Shown in pieces: positions 8,366 to 16,910 of a DNA stretch of 64,000 bases; the first letter of the stretch is position 1, and each line of letters begins with the position of its first letter. The stretch is from Clostridiales bacterium (GTDB taxonomy: Bacteria; Bacillota; Clostridia; Monoglobales; WRBX01): assembly GCA_031261985.1 (NCBI GenBank), contig JAISIR010000020.1:62001-126000 (forward strand), read 5' to 3'. A model generated the notes under the pieces. That model ran no database searches. It was not told the DNA's origin and saw nothing but the letters and a program-made list of their open reading frames with translations. The translations under genes and the position numbers were made by a program.

Positions 8366-8515
8366 ACATATAACGGTTGATAAAGTTATCGATTACTTTT
8401 GACTGTTAAAAAACTGCTTGAGTATTGTGGCGGTTTTATGTTGCATTTGTGTTACATGTGTGCAATGAATTTTTGGTGTAACTTTAAAATCAAATAATGG
8501 AAGGCTGGCTAAATA

Positions 8516-9043
8516 ATGTATAATGTGGGCGATAAATTAGTACATCCTATGCATGGCGCAGGGGTTGTAGAGGCTGTTGAAGAGAAAAACATACTTGATG
8601 AAAAGAAGTTTTATTACGTTATGCGTATGCCAGTCGGCGATGTAAAAGTAATGATTCCTGTCGATTCTACCGAGAGCGTTGGGGTTAGGAACGTAATCGA
8701 TAGCGTTGAGGCAGAAAATGTAATGAAAGCGTTCTCTGATTATTCGGCTGATTTATCTACCAATTGGAACAAGCGTTACCGTGATAATATGGAGAAAATG
8801 AAGCATGGCGATATTTTAGATATTGCGTATGTGGTAAAGACTTTGATGCTTAAAGAGAAGACAAAAGGTCTATCTATGGGCGAGCGTAAAATGCTTAATA
8901 GTGCAAGGCAAATTTTGATTAGCGAGATGGTTATTGCTAAAAATTCTACTATAGATGAAATTGACGAATGCTTGAACAATATAGTTTCGGAAGAATTACA
9001 GAGTGAAGAGGATAAAATTGTAGAAGGTGTGGATATAGCGTAG
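8516..9043 (+). CDS. CarD/CdnL-family RNA polymerase-binding regulator
   Basis: The N-terminal 60-residue RNAP-interaction (Tudor-like) domain is clear: YNVGDKLVHPMHGAGVVEAVE, YYVMRMPVGDVKVMIPVD and VGVRNVI. The C-terminal helical domain of residues 70-160 includes WNKRYRDNMEKMKHGD and LSMGERKMLNSARQILISEM. CarD-type proteins bind the RNAP beta subunit and modulate open-complex stability at many promoters. The gene is monocistronic, with a long leader of about 145 bases, its own promoter and a terminator at 9084. The RBS AAGG is weak. Confidence 0.9.
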   Translation: MYNVGDKLVHPMHGAGVVEAVEEKNILDEKKFYYVMRMPVGDVKVMIPVDSTESVGVRNVIDSVEAENVMKAFSDYSADLSTNWNKRYRDNMEKMKHGDILDIAYVVKTLMLKEKTKGLSMGERKMLNSARQILISEMVIAKNSTIDEIDECLNNIVSEELQSEEDKIVEGVDIA

Positions 9044-9083
9044 GTTAGTTGATTAAGTAAAATGATAAATGAATGAATAAAGG

Positions 9084-9117
9084 AATCGCCCGAGCGTTAT
9101 GGTTGGGGCGATTTTTA
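9084..9117 (+). terminator. Intrinsic terminator after the CarD-like gene
   Basis: The stem AATCGCCC/GGGCGATT (9084-9091 and 9105-9112) is followed by a T run. It may also stop leftward thi-operon transcription. Confidence 0.85.
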
Positions 9118-9172
9118 TATGGACAATTTTCTTGGGGGACTTGCGTTTTGGGGCATCTGCATTTAAGGCAGC

Positions 9173-10009
9173 TTAAATTGGCAGGGGTGGGGGATTGTAA
9201 ATTACAGGCGGAGTGCCATTGCCGATAGGGATATCGTTAGAAAGCGCCTGCGTCATGTAGTCCTTGGCGCGGGTGGCGGCGGTTATAATTGGTACGGGCG
9301 AGTTAGATGTGTTGTTTAAAGTAGACTCAGCCAAGAAGCAAGCTAGGGCAGAAGAATAAGTGCAGCCTGTGCCATGAGTGTTGCGCGAATCAATTTTTTT
9401 ACCTTTTATAGTGGTAATGTTGCCGTGGTGGTAAACATAATCATTAGCGGAATCTTGAGTTGATTTTGTATCAGCTGAAAAATGGCCGCCAGTTAGGATT
9501 ATGTCGCCATTATAATAGGAAGAAATTGATTTATAACCTTGTGAGATATCGTGCGAGTTTTTTATATCAAAGCCACATAAAGCTTGGAACTCGGGCAAAT
9601 TTGGGGTGATGACATTAACAAGAGACAGGAGATGAGTTTTTAGCGCTTTAAAAAGTGGTGTGGATGTGAAGCTTGCGCCGCTAGATGATGATAGGATTGG
9701 GTCGAGGACTATATTTTTAAGTTTGAAATCTTTGATAACGCGAGCGATTACCTTGACATTTTCGACCGAGCCGACAACTCCAATTTTAATGCAATCGGGA
9801 GTGATATCGCCTAAAAGGGAACGTAATTGGTGATTTAGCAACGAAGAGGTGACGGGCTGAACCTTGGTAACACCAAGGGTATTTTGGACGGTTTGGGTGG
9901 TGACGACTGCCATGGGGTATGCGCCTAAAATAGTTGCGGTGCGAGTATCGGCGATAATTCCTGCGCCGCCAGATGGGTCTAGCCCTGCAATTGAAAGGAA
10001 TTTTAGCAT
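9173..10009 (-). CDS. thiD: Hydroxymethylpyrimidine/phosphomethylpyrimidine kinase ThiD
   Basis: Phosphorylates HMP and HMP-P to HMP-PP in thiamine synthesis. The ribokinase-like fold is visible: AGLDPSGGAGIIADTRTATILGAYPMAV near the N-terminus, IKIGVVGSVENV, VLDPILSSSSG, TPNLPEFQALCG, and the C-terminal anion-hole motif DSRNTHGTGCTYSSALA. The length of 278 aa is normal. GAGGTGA precedes the ATG, 25 bases after the thiE stop. It is the last gene of the operon thiC-thiW-thiE-thiD, which is under the TPP riboswitch at about 13040. Confidence 0.96.
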   Translation of the reverse strand: MLKFLSIAGLDPSGGAGIIADTRTATILGAYPMAVVTTQTVQNTLGVTKVQPVTSSLLNHQLRSLLGDITPDCIKIGVVGSVENVKVIARVIKDFKLKNIVLDPILSSSSGASFTSTPLFKALKTHLLSLVNVITPNLPEFQALCGFDIKNSHDISQGYKSISSYYNGDIILTGGHFSADTKSTQDSANDYVYHHGNITTIKGKKIDSRNTHGTGCTYSSALACFLAESTLNNTSNSPVPIITAATRAKDYMTQALSNDIPIGNGTPPVIYNPPPLPI

Positions 10010-10034
10010 GTAAGGTTCACCTCGATTAAAAATT

Positions 10035-10697
10035 TTAGTGTTGGTTGAAGTATGGGCTGTTGGCTATAATTTTCGATTTGATATCGCTAAGTAAAAGGCG
10101 CGCTTCGTTCTCTGGCTCTTGGCTATCCATAATGGCGGCAATCAAGGCAATGCCTGCAATAGGGCTGCCAGATAGCTGGCTTAGATTAGACCGATTTATC
10201 CCGCTTATTGCAACGGTGGGAATATCAACGCTAGAGGCGATTTTGCCTAGCATTTCGATACTTGTATGGTGCGTTTTAACCTTTACCGTGGGGGCGAAAA
10301 TTGCGCCAGTGCCTAGATAATCGGCACCTTCTGCCTGGGCTTGCTTGGCGCGCTCTATGCTTTTGGCGGTGGCACCTATAATTGCATGCTCGCCTAAAAC
10401 TCGACGAGCGTCGGCAATAGGTGCGTCGTCGGTACCTAAATGCACGCCCTCGGCACCTATTATTTGGGCGACATCTATTCTATCGTCTATAATTAGCGGG
10501 ACATTATATTTTTGCGTTATCTGATGCAGGCGATTGGCGATGGTGATATATTCTAAGGTAGTACAATCTTTCTCGCGCGATTGAACCAAGGTTACGCCGC
10601 CTTTTAGCGCGCTATCTACCTTGGATAGCATTTGGTCGAGGGTTAGGTTGGCGTGGTCGGTAATTAGGTAGAGGGTAGGGTCGAAAGTTTTAGTCAT
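10035..10697 (-). CDS. thiE: Thiamine-phosphate synthase ThiE
   Basis: Joins HMP-PP and thiazole phosphate to thiamine phosphate. TIM-barrel motifs are intact: YLITDHANLT, GGVTLVQSREKD, PLIIDDRIDVAQIIGAEGVHLGTDDAPI, IIGATAKSIERAKQAQAEGADYLGTGAIFAPTVK and VAISGINRSN. 220 aa is standard. AAGGAAGG precedes the ATG. ThiD and ThiE together provide the coupling step, with HMP-P from ThiC and thiazole from ThiW uptake. No thiazole kinase gene (thiM) is in the window. Confidence 0.97.
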   Translation of the reverse strand: MTKTFDPTLYLITDHANLTLDQMLSKVDSALKGGVTLVQSREKDCTTLEYITIANRLHQITQKYNVPLIIDDRIDVAQIIGAEGVHLGTDDAPIADARRVLGEHAIIGATAKSIERAKQAQAEGADYLGTGAIFAPTVKVKTHHTSIEMLGKIASSVDIPTVAISGINRSNLSQLSGSPIAGIALIAAIMDSQEPENEARLLLSDIKSKIIANSPYFNQH

Positions 10698-10759
10698 TGT
10701 GTAAACCTTCCTTTAGTTATTAAAATGCAAAAAAGATGATAGTTATTTTTGAATTATAA

Positions 10760-10800
10760 CGTAGCGTGTAGATTCCGCGTCGTAGCGCGGAATGACGGAG
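10760..10800. repeat. Palindromic intergenic element between thiW and thiE
   Basis: ATTCCGCG and CGCGGAAT (10772-10779 and 10786-10793) form a perfect stem. The stem is preceded by TAGCGTGTAG and followed by GACGG. A related sequence with the same left flank occurs at 11376. Confidence 0.65.
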
Positions 10801-10818
10801 AGGGATAGTTATTACTAT

Positions 10819-11328
10819 TTAATTGAAATTATTGATGATTTTTTGTAACGCTCCACTTTTGGCAAGCGATTTTAGCAGGATATAGGCAACGGTTCCGCCC
10901 ATTATTGTTGCGCCGAGGAACATAGGAGTATAGTAAAATAGAGATATTCCACTTGTCCCCCATACAAAAGCCATGATGGGGTAAGAGATTATGGAGCCGA
11001 TGATGCCTGTGCCTAAGATTTCGCCGATGACCGCCCAAATGATTCGGCTTTTGCTTAATTTGTAGAGTATGCCAGATAATAGCGCGCCAAAAATTGAGCC
11101 AGTTAGGGCAAGCGGGGGGATTCCCATAAGTGACATGCGCAGGATTCCCGTTGCAAGGCTGCAGGCTAAAGCGTAGAACGGTCCAAGTATAACAGCGCAG
11201 GTTATGTTGACTAAGTGGGCGGTGGGGCACATTCCTTCGATTCGTAATATGGGTGAGATAACGACGCCTATTGCAATGAAGAAGGAAAGAGCGATCAGAC
11301 GGAGCAGGAGTTTATGTTTGTTTTTCAT
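10819..11328 (-). CDS. thiW: ThiW, ECF-transporter S-component for thiazole
   Basis: A 169-aa membrane protein with about five hydrophobic segments: LIALSFFIAIGVVIS, NITCAVILGPFYALACSL, ALTGSIFGALLSGILY, IIWAVIGEILGTGIIGSII and MFLGATIMGGTVAYILL. ThiW proteins are substrate-binding ECF components predicted to import hydroxyethylthiazole. I start at 11328, where GAGGTG sits 7 bases upstream. The reading frame runs 82 codons further upstream, but that part is translated repeat DNA. The context between thiC and thiE supports the call. The shared ECF energizing module is not in the window. Confidence 0.88.
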   Translation of the reverse strand: MKNKHKLLLRLIALSFFIAIGVVISPILRIEGMCPTAHLVNITCAVILGPFYALACSLATGILRMSLMGIPPLALTGSIFGALLSGILYKLSKSRIIWAVIGEILGTGIIGSIISYPIMAFVWGTSGISLFYYTPMFLGATIMGGTVAYILLKSLAKSGALQKIINNFN

Positions 11329-11375
11329 GAGTTTGCACCTCTGTGGAATTGAGTTAGCCTGCAATAATTGGTAGG

Positions 11376-11520
11376 TAGCGTGTAGATTGCGGGTTCGTCG
11401 CAACAGCTTCACTTGGCTAGTTTTTGCCAAAAGCGCAAAAACGTCACCTATGTTTCGCGTTGCTCCTCTTATCCCACAAAACGAAGGACACGTTTTGCGG
11501 GAGCCCTGTCCGCAATGACG
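11376..11520. repeat. Nested palindromic element between thiC and thiW
   Basis: The outer ends read GTAGATTGCGG and CCGCAATGAC, which are complementary over ATTGCGG. Inside, CAAAACG and CGTTTTG (about 11477-11497) form a second stem. The left flank TAGCGTGTAGATT repeats that of the element at 10760, so the two look like members of one dispersed family of about 40-145 bases. Confidence 0.6.
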
Positions 11521-11594
11521 TAAAACAAGTTCACCGCACACGATTCGCGGAATTACGGCGAGATTATGTTGCAATTTAACTAATCCAAAAAAAT

Positions 11595-12911
11595 TTAGAA
11601 ATCGACAGCCTCTTTATTTAGCATTTTATTCATGGTGCGCATGGCACACATTTTGCCACACATCGAGCAAGTGTCTTTATCGTGCGTTGCCACACTTTCA
11701 CGGTAAGCCTTGGCTTTATCTGGGTCGATGGCATATTTGTACATGTTATCCCAATTAACTTCTTGGCGGGCTTTACTCATTTTATTATCAATGTCGCGCG
11801 CGCCAGGGATACCTTTGGCTATATCGGCGGCGTGGGCAGCAATTTTAGAGGCGATGATGCCTTCTTTTACATCATCGCTATCGGGCAGGCGCAAATGTTC
11901 GGCGGGGGTGACATAACAAAGGAAGTCGGCACCGCTACTTGCAGCAATTGCGCCGCCAATGGCAGAGGTGATATGGTCGTATCCTGGGGCGATATCGGTA
12001 ACTAATGGGCCTAGGACGTAAAACGGTGCGTTATGGCAAAGACGTTTTTGAATCGCCATGTTAGCGGCTATCTCGTTAATTGCCATATGCCCAGGGCCTT
12101 CGACCATTACTTGCACATTATGCGCCCAAGCACGTTTAGTAAGTATGCCAAGCTCGATAAGTTCGGTAATTTGACCGCTGTCTGTGCTATCGTTAATAGA
12201 GCCAGGGCGTAAGGCGTCGCCAAGGCTAATGGTAACGTCGTAACGCTCGAAGATATCTAGAACTTTGTCATAATGCTCGTAAAAAGGGTTTTCGTTGCCA
12301 GTTAGTTCCATCCAAGCAAAAATAAGTGAGCCGCCGCGAGAGACTATGTTGGTAAGCCTACCTGTTTGCTCGAACTTCTCGGCGGTGTGGCGGGTTAAAC
12401 CTGCATGAATAGTCATAAAATCGACACCTTGTTTAGCGTGTTCCTCAACCACTTTTATAAAATCGTCAGCGGTTAGTGAGGCAAGCTCGCGCTCGAAATA
12501 TCCAAGAGAATCGTAGATAGGGACGGTGCCTATCATGGCAGGAGAGCGAGTGATGAGTTGTTGACGGAAGGTGGAGGTTTTACCATAATTGCTTAAATCC
12601 ATAATTGCCTCGGCACCTAGTTTAATGGATAAATCTATTTTCTTAAATTCTTCGTCGTAATTAGGGCAATCGCCAGAAACACCTAAGTTTACATTAATTT
12701 TAGTGCGCAAACCCTTGCCTACACCCTCGGGTGAAAGTGAAGTATGGTTAATGTTGGCGGGGATAGCGATGGTGCCTTGCGCAACGCCTTGTAGTATGGT
12801 TTGAACGTCGATATTCTCTTTTTGAGCGACCGCTTGCATTTGAGGTGTTACGATACCTTTTTTAGCAGCGTCCATTTGGGTAGTGTAGGATTTATTTGGC
12901 ATGGTTGACAT
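11595..12911 (-). CDS. thiC: Phosphomethylpyrimidine synthase ThiC
   Basis: A radical-SAM-like enzyme that converts AIR to HMP-P. The 438-aa sequence has the ThiC core ([101 protein letters not shown]) and the C-terminal cluster motif [11 protein letters not shown]. That motif is spaced Cx2Cx3C, whereas longer ThiC proteins have Cx2Cx4C. Short Firmicutes ThiC may normally look like this, but I cannot confirm it here. AAAGGAA precedes the ATG. It is the first gene of the TPP-controlled operon. Confidence 0.97.
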   Translation of the reverse strand: MSTMPNKSYTTQMDAAKKGIVTPQMQAVAQKENIDVQTILQGVAQGTIAIPANINHTSLSPEGVGKGLRTKINVNLGVSGDCPNYDEEFKKIDLSIKLGAEAIMDLSNYGKTSTFRQQLITRSPAMIGTVPIYDSLGYFERELASLTADDFIKVVEEHAKQGVDFMTIHAGLTRHTAEKFEQTGRLTNIVSRGGSLIFAWMELTGNENPFYEHYDKVLDIFERYDVTISLGDALRPGSINDSTDSGQITELIELGILTKRAWAHNVQVMVEGPGHMAINEIAANMAIQKRLCHNAPFYVLGPLVTDIAPGYDHITSAIGGAIAASSGADFLCYVTPAEHLRLPDSDDVKEGIIASKIAAHAADIAKGIPGARDIDNKMSKARQEVNWDNMYKYAIDPDKAKAYRESVATHDKDTCSMCGKMCAMRTMNKMLNKEAVDF

Positions 12912-12962
12912 AATTATTTATTCCTTTCGTTATTTCTGCATTTTGCATTGATTATAAAAAAT

Positions 12963-12990
12963 CCTTTACCGACGAAAATGGCAAAGGAAC
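12963..12990 (-). terminator. Expression-platform terminator of the TPP riboswitch
   Basis: On the minus strand the stem CCTTTGCC/GGTAAAGG with one mismatch (12980-12987 and 12963-12970) is followed by ATTTTTTA. It lies between the aptamer and thiC, so control is probably by transcription attenuation. Confidence 0.8.
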
Positions 12991-13000
12991 ATAAAAAATA

Positions 13001-13083
13001 ATTCCCTACGTTGGCATTATCCAAATCAGGTATGGTCGGAACGAGTACGCTCCCTCTCAGCCGAATAAAATTCAGCTCCCAAA
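13001..13083 (-). ncRNA. TPP riboswitch (THI element)
   Basis: Read on the minus strand, it contains the core blocks in order: GGGAGC, GGCTGAGAGGGAGC, GACCATACCTGATTTGGATA, ATGCCAACGTAGGGAA. These are the conserved bases of the thiamine pyrophosphate aptamer. It lies directly upstream of the terminator and thiC. Confidence 0.97.
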
Positions 13084-13220
13084 ATTTATAAAAATATTAT
13101 ATAATTAATTTTCGGCAGCTTGTCGACGAAAATAGCATAATACCTTTAGAAGCGAAGGCGGATTCACTTTGCCTAAGCGCATTTTTATTATATAATACAA
13201 TAAAAATTTTGTCAAGGGTA

Positions 13221-13270
13221 TTGACATTTTAAATTTTTATAGTATGATATAAGTATAATGTTTTAAACAT
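13221..13270 (+). promoter_or_regulatory. recA promoter with a 13-base palindrome
   Basis: TTGACA (13221-13226), 16 bases and TATGAT (13243-13248). The palindrome ATGTTTTAAACAT (13258-13270) sits at the expected transcription start. It is in the right place for a LexA-type operator but does not match the GAAC-N4-GTTC Firmicutes box. Confidence 0.65.
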
Positions 13271-13292
13271 AGAAAGATAAGGGGTTAAAATT

Positions 13293-14342
13293 ATGGCAGG
13301 AATTTCTTCTGGAGATAGAGAGAAAGCACTATCTTCTGCAATTGATGCGATAAAGAAGCAATATGGAGCCGGTTCGATTATGCGCTTAGGCGAGAACGTT
13401 GCGATGAAGCTGGAGGCTATACCCACAGGCTCGCTTGCGTTAGATTTAGCGTTAGGCATAGGTGGGATTCCAAAAGGTAGGATAACCGAGATTTATGGGC
13501 CAGAAAGCTCGGGTAAAACAACGGTTGCGCTACATATTATAGCCGAGGCGCAAAAGGCAGGCGGCGAGGCAGCGTTTATTGATGCCGAGAATGCGCTTGA
13601 CCCTGAGTATGCGCGTGCGTTAGGTGTGGATACTTCTAGGTTGTTAGTGTCTCAGCCAGACACAGGCGAGCAAGGTTTGGCTATTTGCGAGATGTTGGCT
13701 AATAGTTATGCTTTGGACGTTATAGTTATCGATAGTGTTGCCGCACTTGTACCAAAAGCAGAGATTGATGGCGAGATGGGCGATAGTCACATGGGATTAC
13801 ACGCTAGGCTTATGTCACAGGCGTTGCGTAAAATTACAGGTGTAATCAACAAAAGTGGCGTTGCGTGCATATTTATCAACCAGTTGCGCGAGAAGATTGG
13901 TGTGGTATATGGTAATCCAGAAGTTACAACTGGTGGGCGTGCGCTTAAATTCTATTCATCTGTTAGGTTAGACGTTCGTAAGGGTGAAGTTATAAAGGAT
14001 AGCGATGGGATTTCGGGCGTTCATACCAAAGTAAAGGTAGTTAAAAATAAGGTTGCACCGCCGTTTAAGATGGCTGAGTTTGATATTATCTATGGCGAAG
14101 GAATATCTAAAGAAGGTAATATTGTGGATATTGCTGCCAAACTTGATATTATCGTTAAAAGTGGTAGCTGGTATTCGTATGGCGAGACTAGGATTGGTCA
14201 AGGTCGCGATTTAGCTAAGAAGTACCTTAAAGACCACCCAGACGTAATGAAAGAGATTGAAGCTAAGGTGCATGCGCAACTATCTAACGGAGGCGCGGAC
14301 AAAGTTGCCGAGGTAGATATTGAGTTGGCTGACGAGGCGTAA
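13293..14342 (+). CDS. recA: Recombinase RecA
   Basis: A DNA-dependent ATPase for homologous recombination and the SOS coprotease. Walker [10 protein letters not shown] is at about residues 69-77. Other RecA signatures are [84 protein letters not shown]. 349 aa is normal. AGGGG precedes the ATG, with a promoter just upstream. recX follows after 3 bases, the typical pair. Confidence 0.98.
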   Translation: MAGISSGDREKALSSAIDAIKKQYGAGSIMRLGENVAMKLEAIPTGSLALDLALGIGGIPKGRITEIYGPESSGKTTVALHIIAEAQKAGGEAAFIDAENALDPEYARALGVDTSRLLVSQPDTGEQGLAICEMLANSYALDVIVIDSVAALVPKAEIDGEMGDSHMGLHARLMSQALRKITGVINKSGVACIFINQLREKIGVVYGNPEVTTGGRALKFYSSVRLDVRKGEVIKDSDGISGVHTKVKVVKNKVAPPFKMAEFDIIYGEGISKEGNIVDIAAKLDIIVKSGSWYSYGETRIGQGRDLAKKYLKDHPDVMKEIEAKVHAQLSNGGADKVAEVDIELADEA

Positions 14343-14345
14343 AGC

Positions 14346-14816
14346 GTGGTAGACAGAACTAAAATTGAGTATGCGCGCTGGCTGGCTTTGTATTATCTTT
14401 CGCATCGAATGTTGACGGTTGCTATGCTAAAAGAGAAGCTGATTAACAAGGGCGTGCCAGAGGCGGTTGCAAATGAGGCTTTGGCGTATGTAGCCGAATG
14501 TGGGTATCTTGATGATTTTGACTATAGCGTTAGGTTTATACGCGATGCGCACGAGATTAAGCGGCATGGCAAGATGCGAATAGTTAGGGCATTGCGCGAA
14601 AAAGGTGTCGATAACGCGACGGTTGAGGCGGCAATGAATAGTTGCGAGATTAATTTTAGTGATAATATTCCAGAGCTAATTGCTAAAAAGGCTAAAGGCG
14701 TAGACATGCGCGATTATAAGGCGCGGCAGAAGGTAGTTGCGTTTTTGGTGCGTCGCGGGTTTAGCTATGATGAGATTAAGCGTGGGATTGAGCAATTTCT
14801 CGAGGTAGCGGAATAA
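14346..14816 (+). CDS. recX: Regulatory protein RecX
   Basis: RecX inhibits RecA filament growth. The 156-aa helical-repeat protein has the usual pattern: YLSHRMLTVAMLKEKLINKGVPEAVANEAL, YVAECGYLDDFDYSVRFIRDA, the RHGKMRIVRALREKGV block and the final VVAFLVRRGFSYDEIKRGIE. It starts with GTG, 3 bases after the recA stop, so translational coupling is likely. Confidence 0.92.
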   Translation: MVDRTKIEYARWLALYYLSHRMLTVAMLKEKLINKGVPEAVANEALAYVAECGYLDDFDYSVRFIRDAHEIKRHGKMRIVRALREKGVDNATVEAAMNSCEINFSDNIPELIAKKAKGVDMRDYKARQKVVAFLVRRGFSYDEIKRGIEQFLEVAE

Positions 14817-14897
14817 GAGTGCGCGATGAAGCTGTCTAGCTTTTAGTGTGCTAAGTAAGCACTGAATAATCTGCTTAATTAAGATAAGGTTGGTTAG

Positions 14898-16298
14898 ATG
14901 AATAAGTTTTATATGGTATCGCTTGGGTGCCCTAAAAATTTAGTTGATTCTGAAAAAATAGTCGGGCAGATGATGAATAGCGGATATTTGCATGTGGAAG
15001 AACTTGACTTGGCGGATATTATCGTTATAAATACTTGTGCGTTTATTGATGATGCGTGGCAAGAAACTTTAGATGTTATTAACGAGATGATTGAAGTTAA
15101 AGGCGCGGGCGTATCTGGTAAAACAAGTGATTCTTCTAAAACCTTATGCGTTATTGGGTGCGCGGTGGTAAAGCATAAAGCTGACTTGGCAGAAATGCGC
15201 GGCATTGATTATATCGACGAAAACATGGATAAATTTTTGCAAGATAGAAGTGATGCGGGCGGTAAAAAGGTCGATAAAAGCAAGGGAGTTAAGGCTAAAA
15301 AAGCTGATGCAAGCGGGATTGGGCGGGTTACGTCTACTCCGTTTGGTATGGCGTATTTAAAGGTTGCCGAGGGGTGTAATAATCATTGCACGTTCTGTGT
15401 GATTCCTTCTATTAAAGGTAAATATATAAGCCGAACGATGGAAGATATTATAGCTGAGGCGAAGAGCTTAGCCGATAGAAATATCCGCGAGTTGGTTCTA
15501 GTTGCTCAAGATGTTGCGTATTATGGAATGGATTTGTACAATAAATTTGCGTTGGCAGAGTTAGTTAACAAACTTTGCGAGATTGACGGCATAGAGTGGA
15601 TTAGGCTAATGTATTGCTATCCTGAGCATATAACGGATGAATTAATAAACGTGATGGCGAGCCAGCCTAAAGTATGCGAGTATATTGATATTCCGATTCA
15701 ACATTGTAGTGATAAGGTATTGCAAGCAATGGGTCGGAAAACTAATAAGGGGCAGATTGCCCAAAAGCTAGTTGCGTTGCGGGATAACGTTCAAGGCTTA
15801 TCGATAAGGACGACGATGATGGTTGGATTCCCGAATGAGGGGAAAGAAGATTATGCCGAGTTATGCGAGTTTGTTAAAGAGCAGACGTTTGAGCGGCTAG
15901 GGTGTTTTAAGTTTTCGCCACAAGAGGGGACGCCGGCGTATGCCATGGAGCAACGTGTAAGCGAGAGTGAGAAGCAAGAGCGATATGACGGGTTGATGGA
16001 GTTGCAGGCGGAAGTTTCGGCTCATGTTAATGTTGGGCGGATAAGTGGTGTTGAGCAAGTGATGATTCATAAGGTGTTAGATGACGATGCGTTGAGCGAG
16101 CTTGCGGAATTAGGGGCAAAGATTAAGCCTAAAAAAGGTAGGCGAGTATATGCTTCACATTCGCGTACTGAGTGTTATGGGATAGACGGTCAAGTGATAT
16201 TTGAAGGGCCAGAGTATTTGAACATTGGAGATTTAATTGTTGTTCAGATAACCGATTCGATTGGTGATTATGATTTATTAGCTAATGTGTTGATATAA
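14898..16298 (+). CDS. rimO: Ribosomal protein S12 methylthiotransferase RimO
   Basis: A radical SAM enzyme that adds a methylthio group to an Asp of ribosomal protein S12. The N-terminal UPF0004 domain has MVSLGCPKNLVDSEKI, INTCAFIDDA and VIGCAV, giving its three Cys. The radical SAM motif CNNHCTFC lies at about residue 158. IPIQHCSDKVLQAMGR and MVGFPNEGKEDY follow, then a C-terminal TRAM-like domain. It is 466 aa; the Lys-rich stretch around residues 118-138 between the two domains (KKVDKSKGVKAKKADAS) makes it slightly longer than the typical 440. AAGG lies upstream of the ATG. Confidence 0.96.
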   Translation: MNKFYMVSLGCPKNLVDSEKIVGQMMNSGYLHVEELDLADIIVINTCAFIDDAWQETLDVINEMIEVKGAGVSGKTSDSSKTLCVIGCAVVKHKADLAEMRGIDYIDENMDKFLQDRSDAGGKKVDKSKGVKAKKADASGIGRVTSTPFGMAYLKVAEGCNNHCTFCVIPSIKGKYISRTMEDIIAEAKSLADRNIRELVLVAQDVAYYGMDLYNKFALAELVNKLCEIDGIEWIRLMYCYPEHITDELINVMASQPKVCEYIDIPIQHCSDKVLQAMGRKTNKGQIAQKLVALRDNVQGLSIRTTMMVGFPNEGKEDYAELCEFVKEQTFERLGCFKFSPQEGTPAYAMEQRVSESEKQERYDGLMELQAEVSAHVNVGRISGVEQVMIHKVLDDDALSELAELGAKIKPKKGRRVYASHSRTECYGIDGQVIFEGPEYLNIGDLIVVQITDSIGDYDLLANVLI

Positions 16299-16340
16299 GT
16301 GTATAGCGTGATTATTGCTTAAATTAGGAGGAGAATGACG

Positions 16341-16910
16341 ATGAAAAAGAAAATCCCTAACATTTTAACAATTACTAGGTTAATAATGTGCGTGGCGTTA
16401 ATGATAACTATGCAGATAGCTATGAAAAGGTTCGACTTGCTTGACATGATGCTGAAAATTTCGCTTGGTATATTTGTAGTTGCATCGCTGACCGATTGGG
16501 TAGATGGGTTTTTGGCGCGCAGGTGGGATGCGATAACTAATTTTGGCAAGATAATGGACCCGCTTGCCGATAAAATATTGGTAATGACAGCATTTGTTGG
16601 GTTCGCAGCTATGCAAGTTATACCTTGGTGGCTGGTGGTAATAGTATTGGCGAGGGAGTTTTTAGTTACGTCATTGCGAATAGTAGCGGTGTCTGAGGGG
16701 ATAGTTGTTCCAGCGAACATGTGGGGAAAGCTAAAGACGGTTAGTCATATGGTGGCGATAATAGCGGTTTTTATTGGGATAATATATTTTAGAATACCGA
16801 AAGTCGATTTAGTTGTTAATATTCTAGTTGCTTTGGCATTAGTGATGACGGTTTTCTCTGGCTATGAATATTGCTATTCCTATATAAAACATGGAGGCGA
16901 GAAGGATTAA
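16341..16910 (+). CDS. pgsA: CDP-diacylglycerol-glycerol-3-phosphate 3-phosphatidyltransferase
   Basis: Makes phosphatidylglycerol phosphate. The CDP-alcohol phosphatidyltransferase signature D-x2-DG-x2-AR-x8-G-x3-D-x3-D is exact: DWVDGFLARRWD, then FGKIMDPLADK (residues about 53-79). There are several membrane segments. I start at ATG 16341 because AGGAGG at 16326-16331 is correctly spaced for it; the in-frame ATG at 16335 is only 3 bases from the SD. plsX overlaps the 3' end. Confidence 0.95.
   Translation: MKKKIPNILTITRLIMCVALMITMQIAMKRFDLLDMMLKISLGIFVVASLTDWVDGFLARRWDAITNFGKIMDPLADKILVMTAFVGFAAMQVIPWWLVVIVLAREFLVTSLRIVAVSEGIVVPANMWGKLKTVSHMVAIIAVFIGIIYFRIPKVDLVVNILVALALVMTVFSGYEYCYSYIKHGGEKD

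Noticed and set aside
11329-11574. 82-codon N-terminal extension of ThiW
   Set aside because: The extra part translates palindromic repeat DNA. A good RBS and Met lie at the usual ThiW start (11328).
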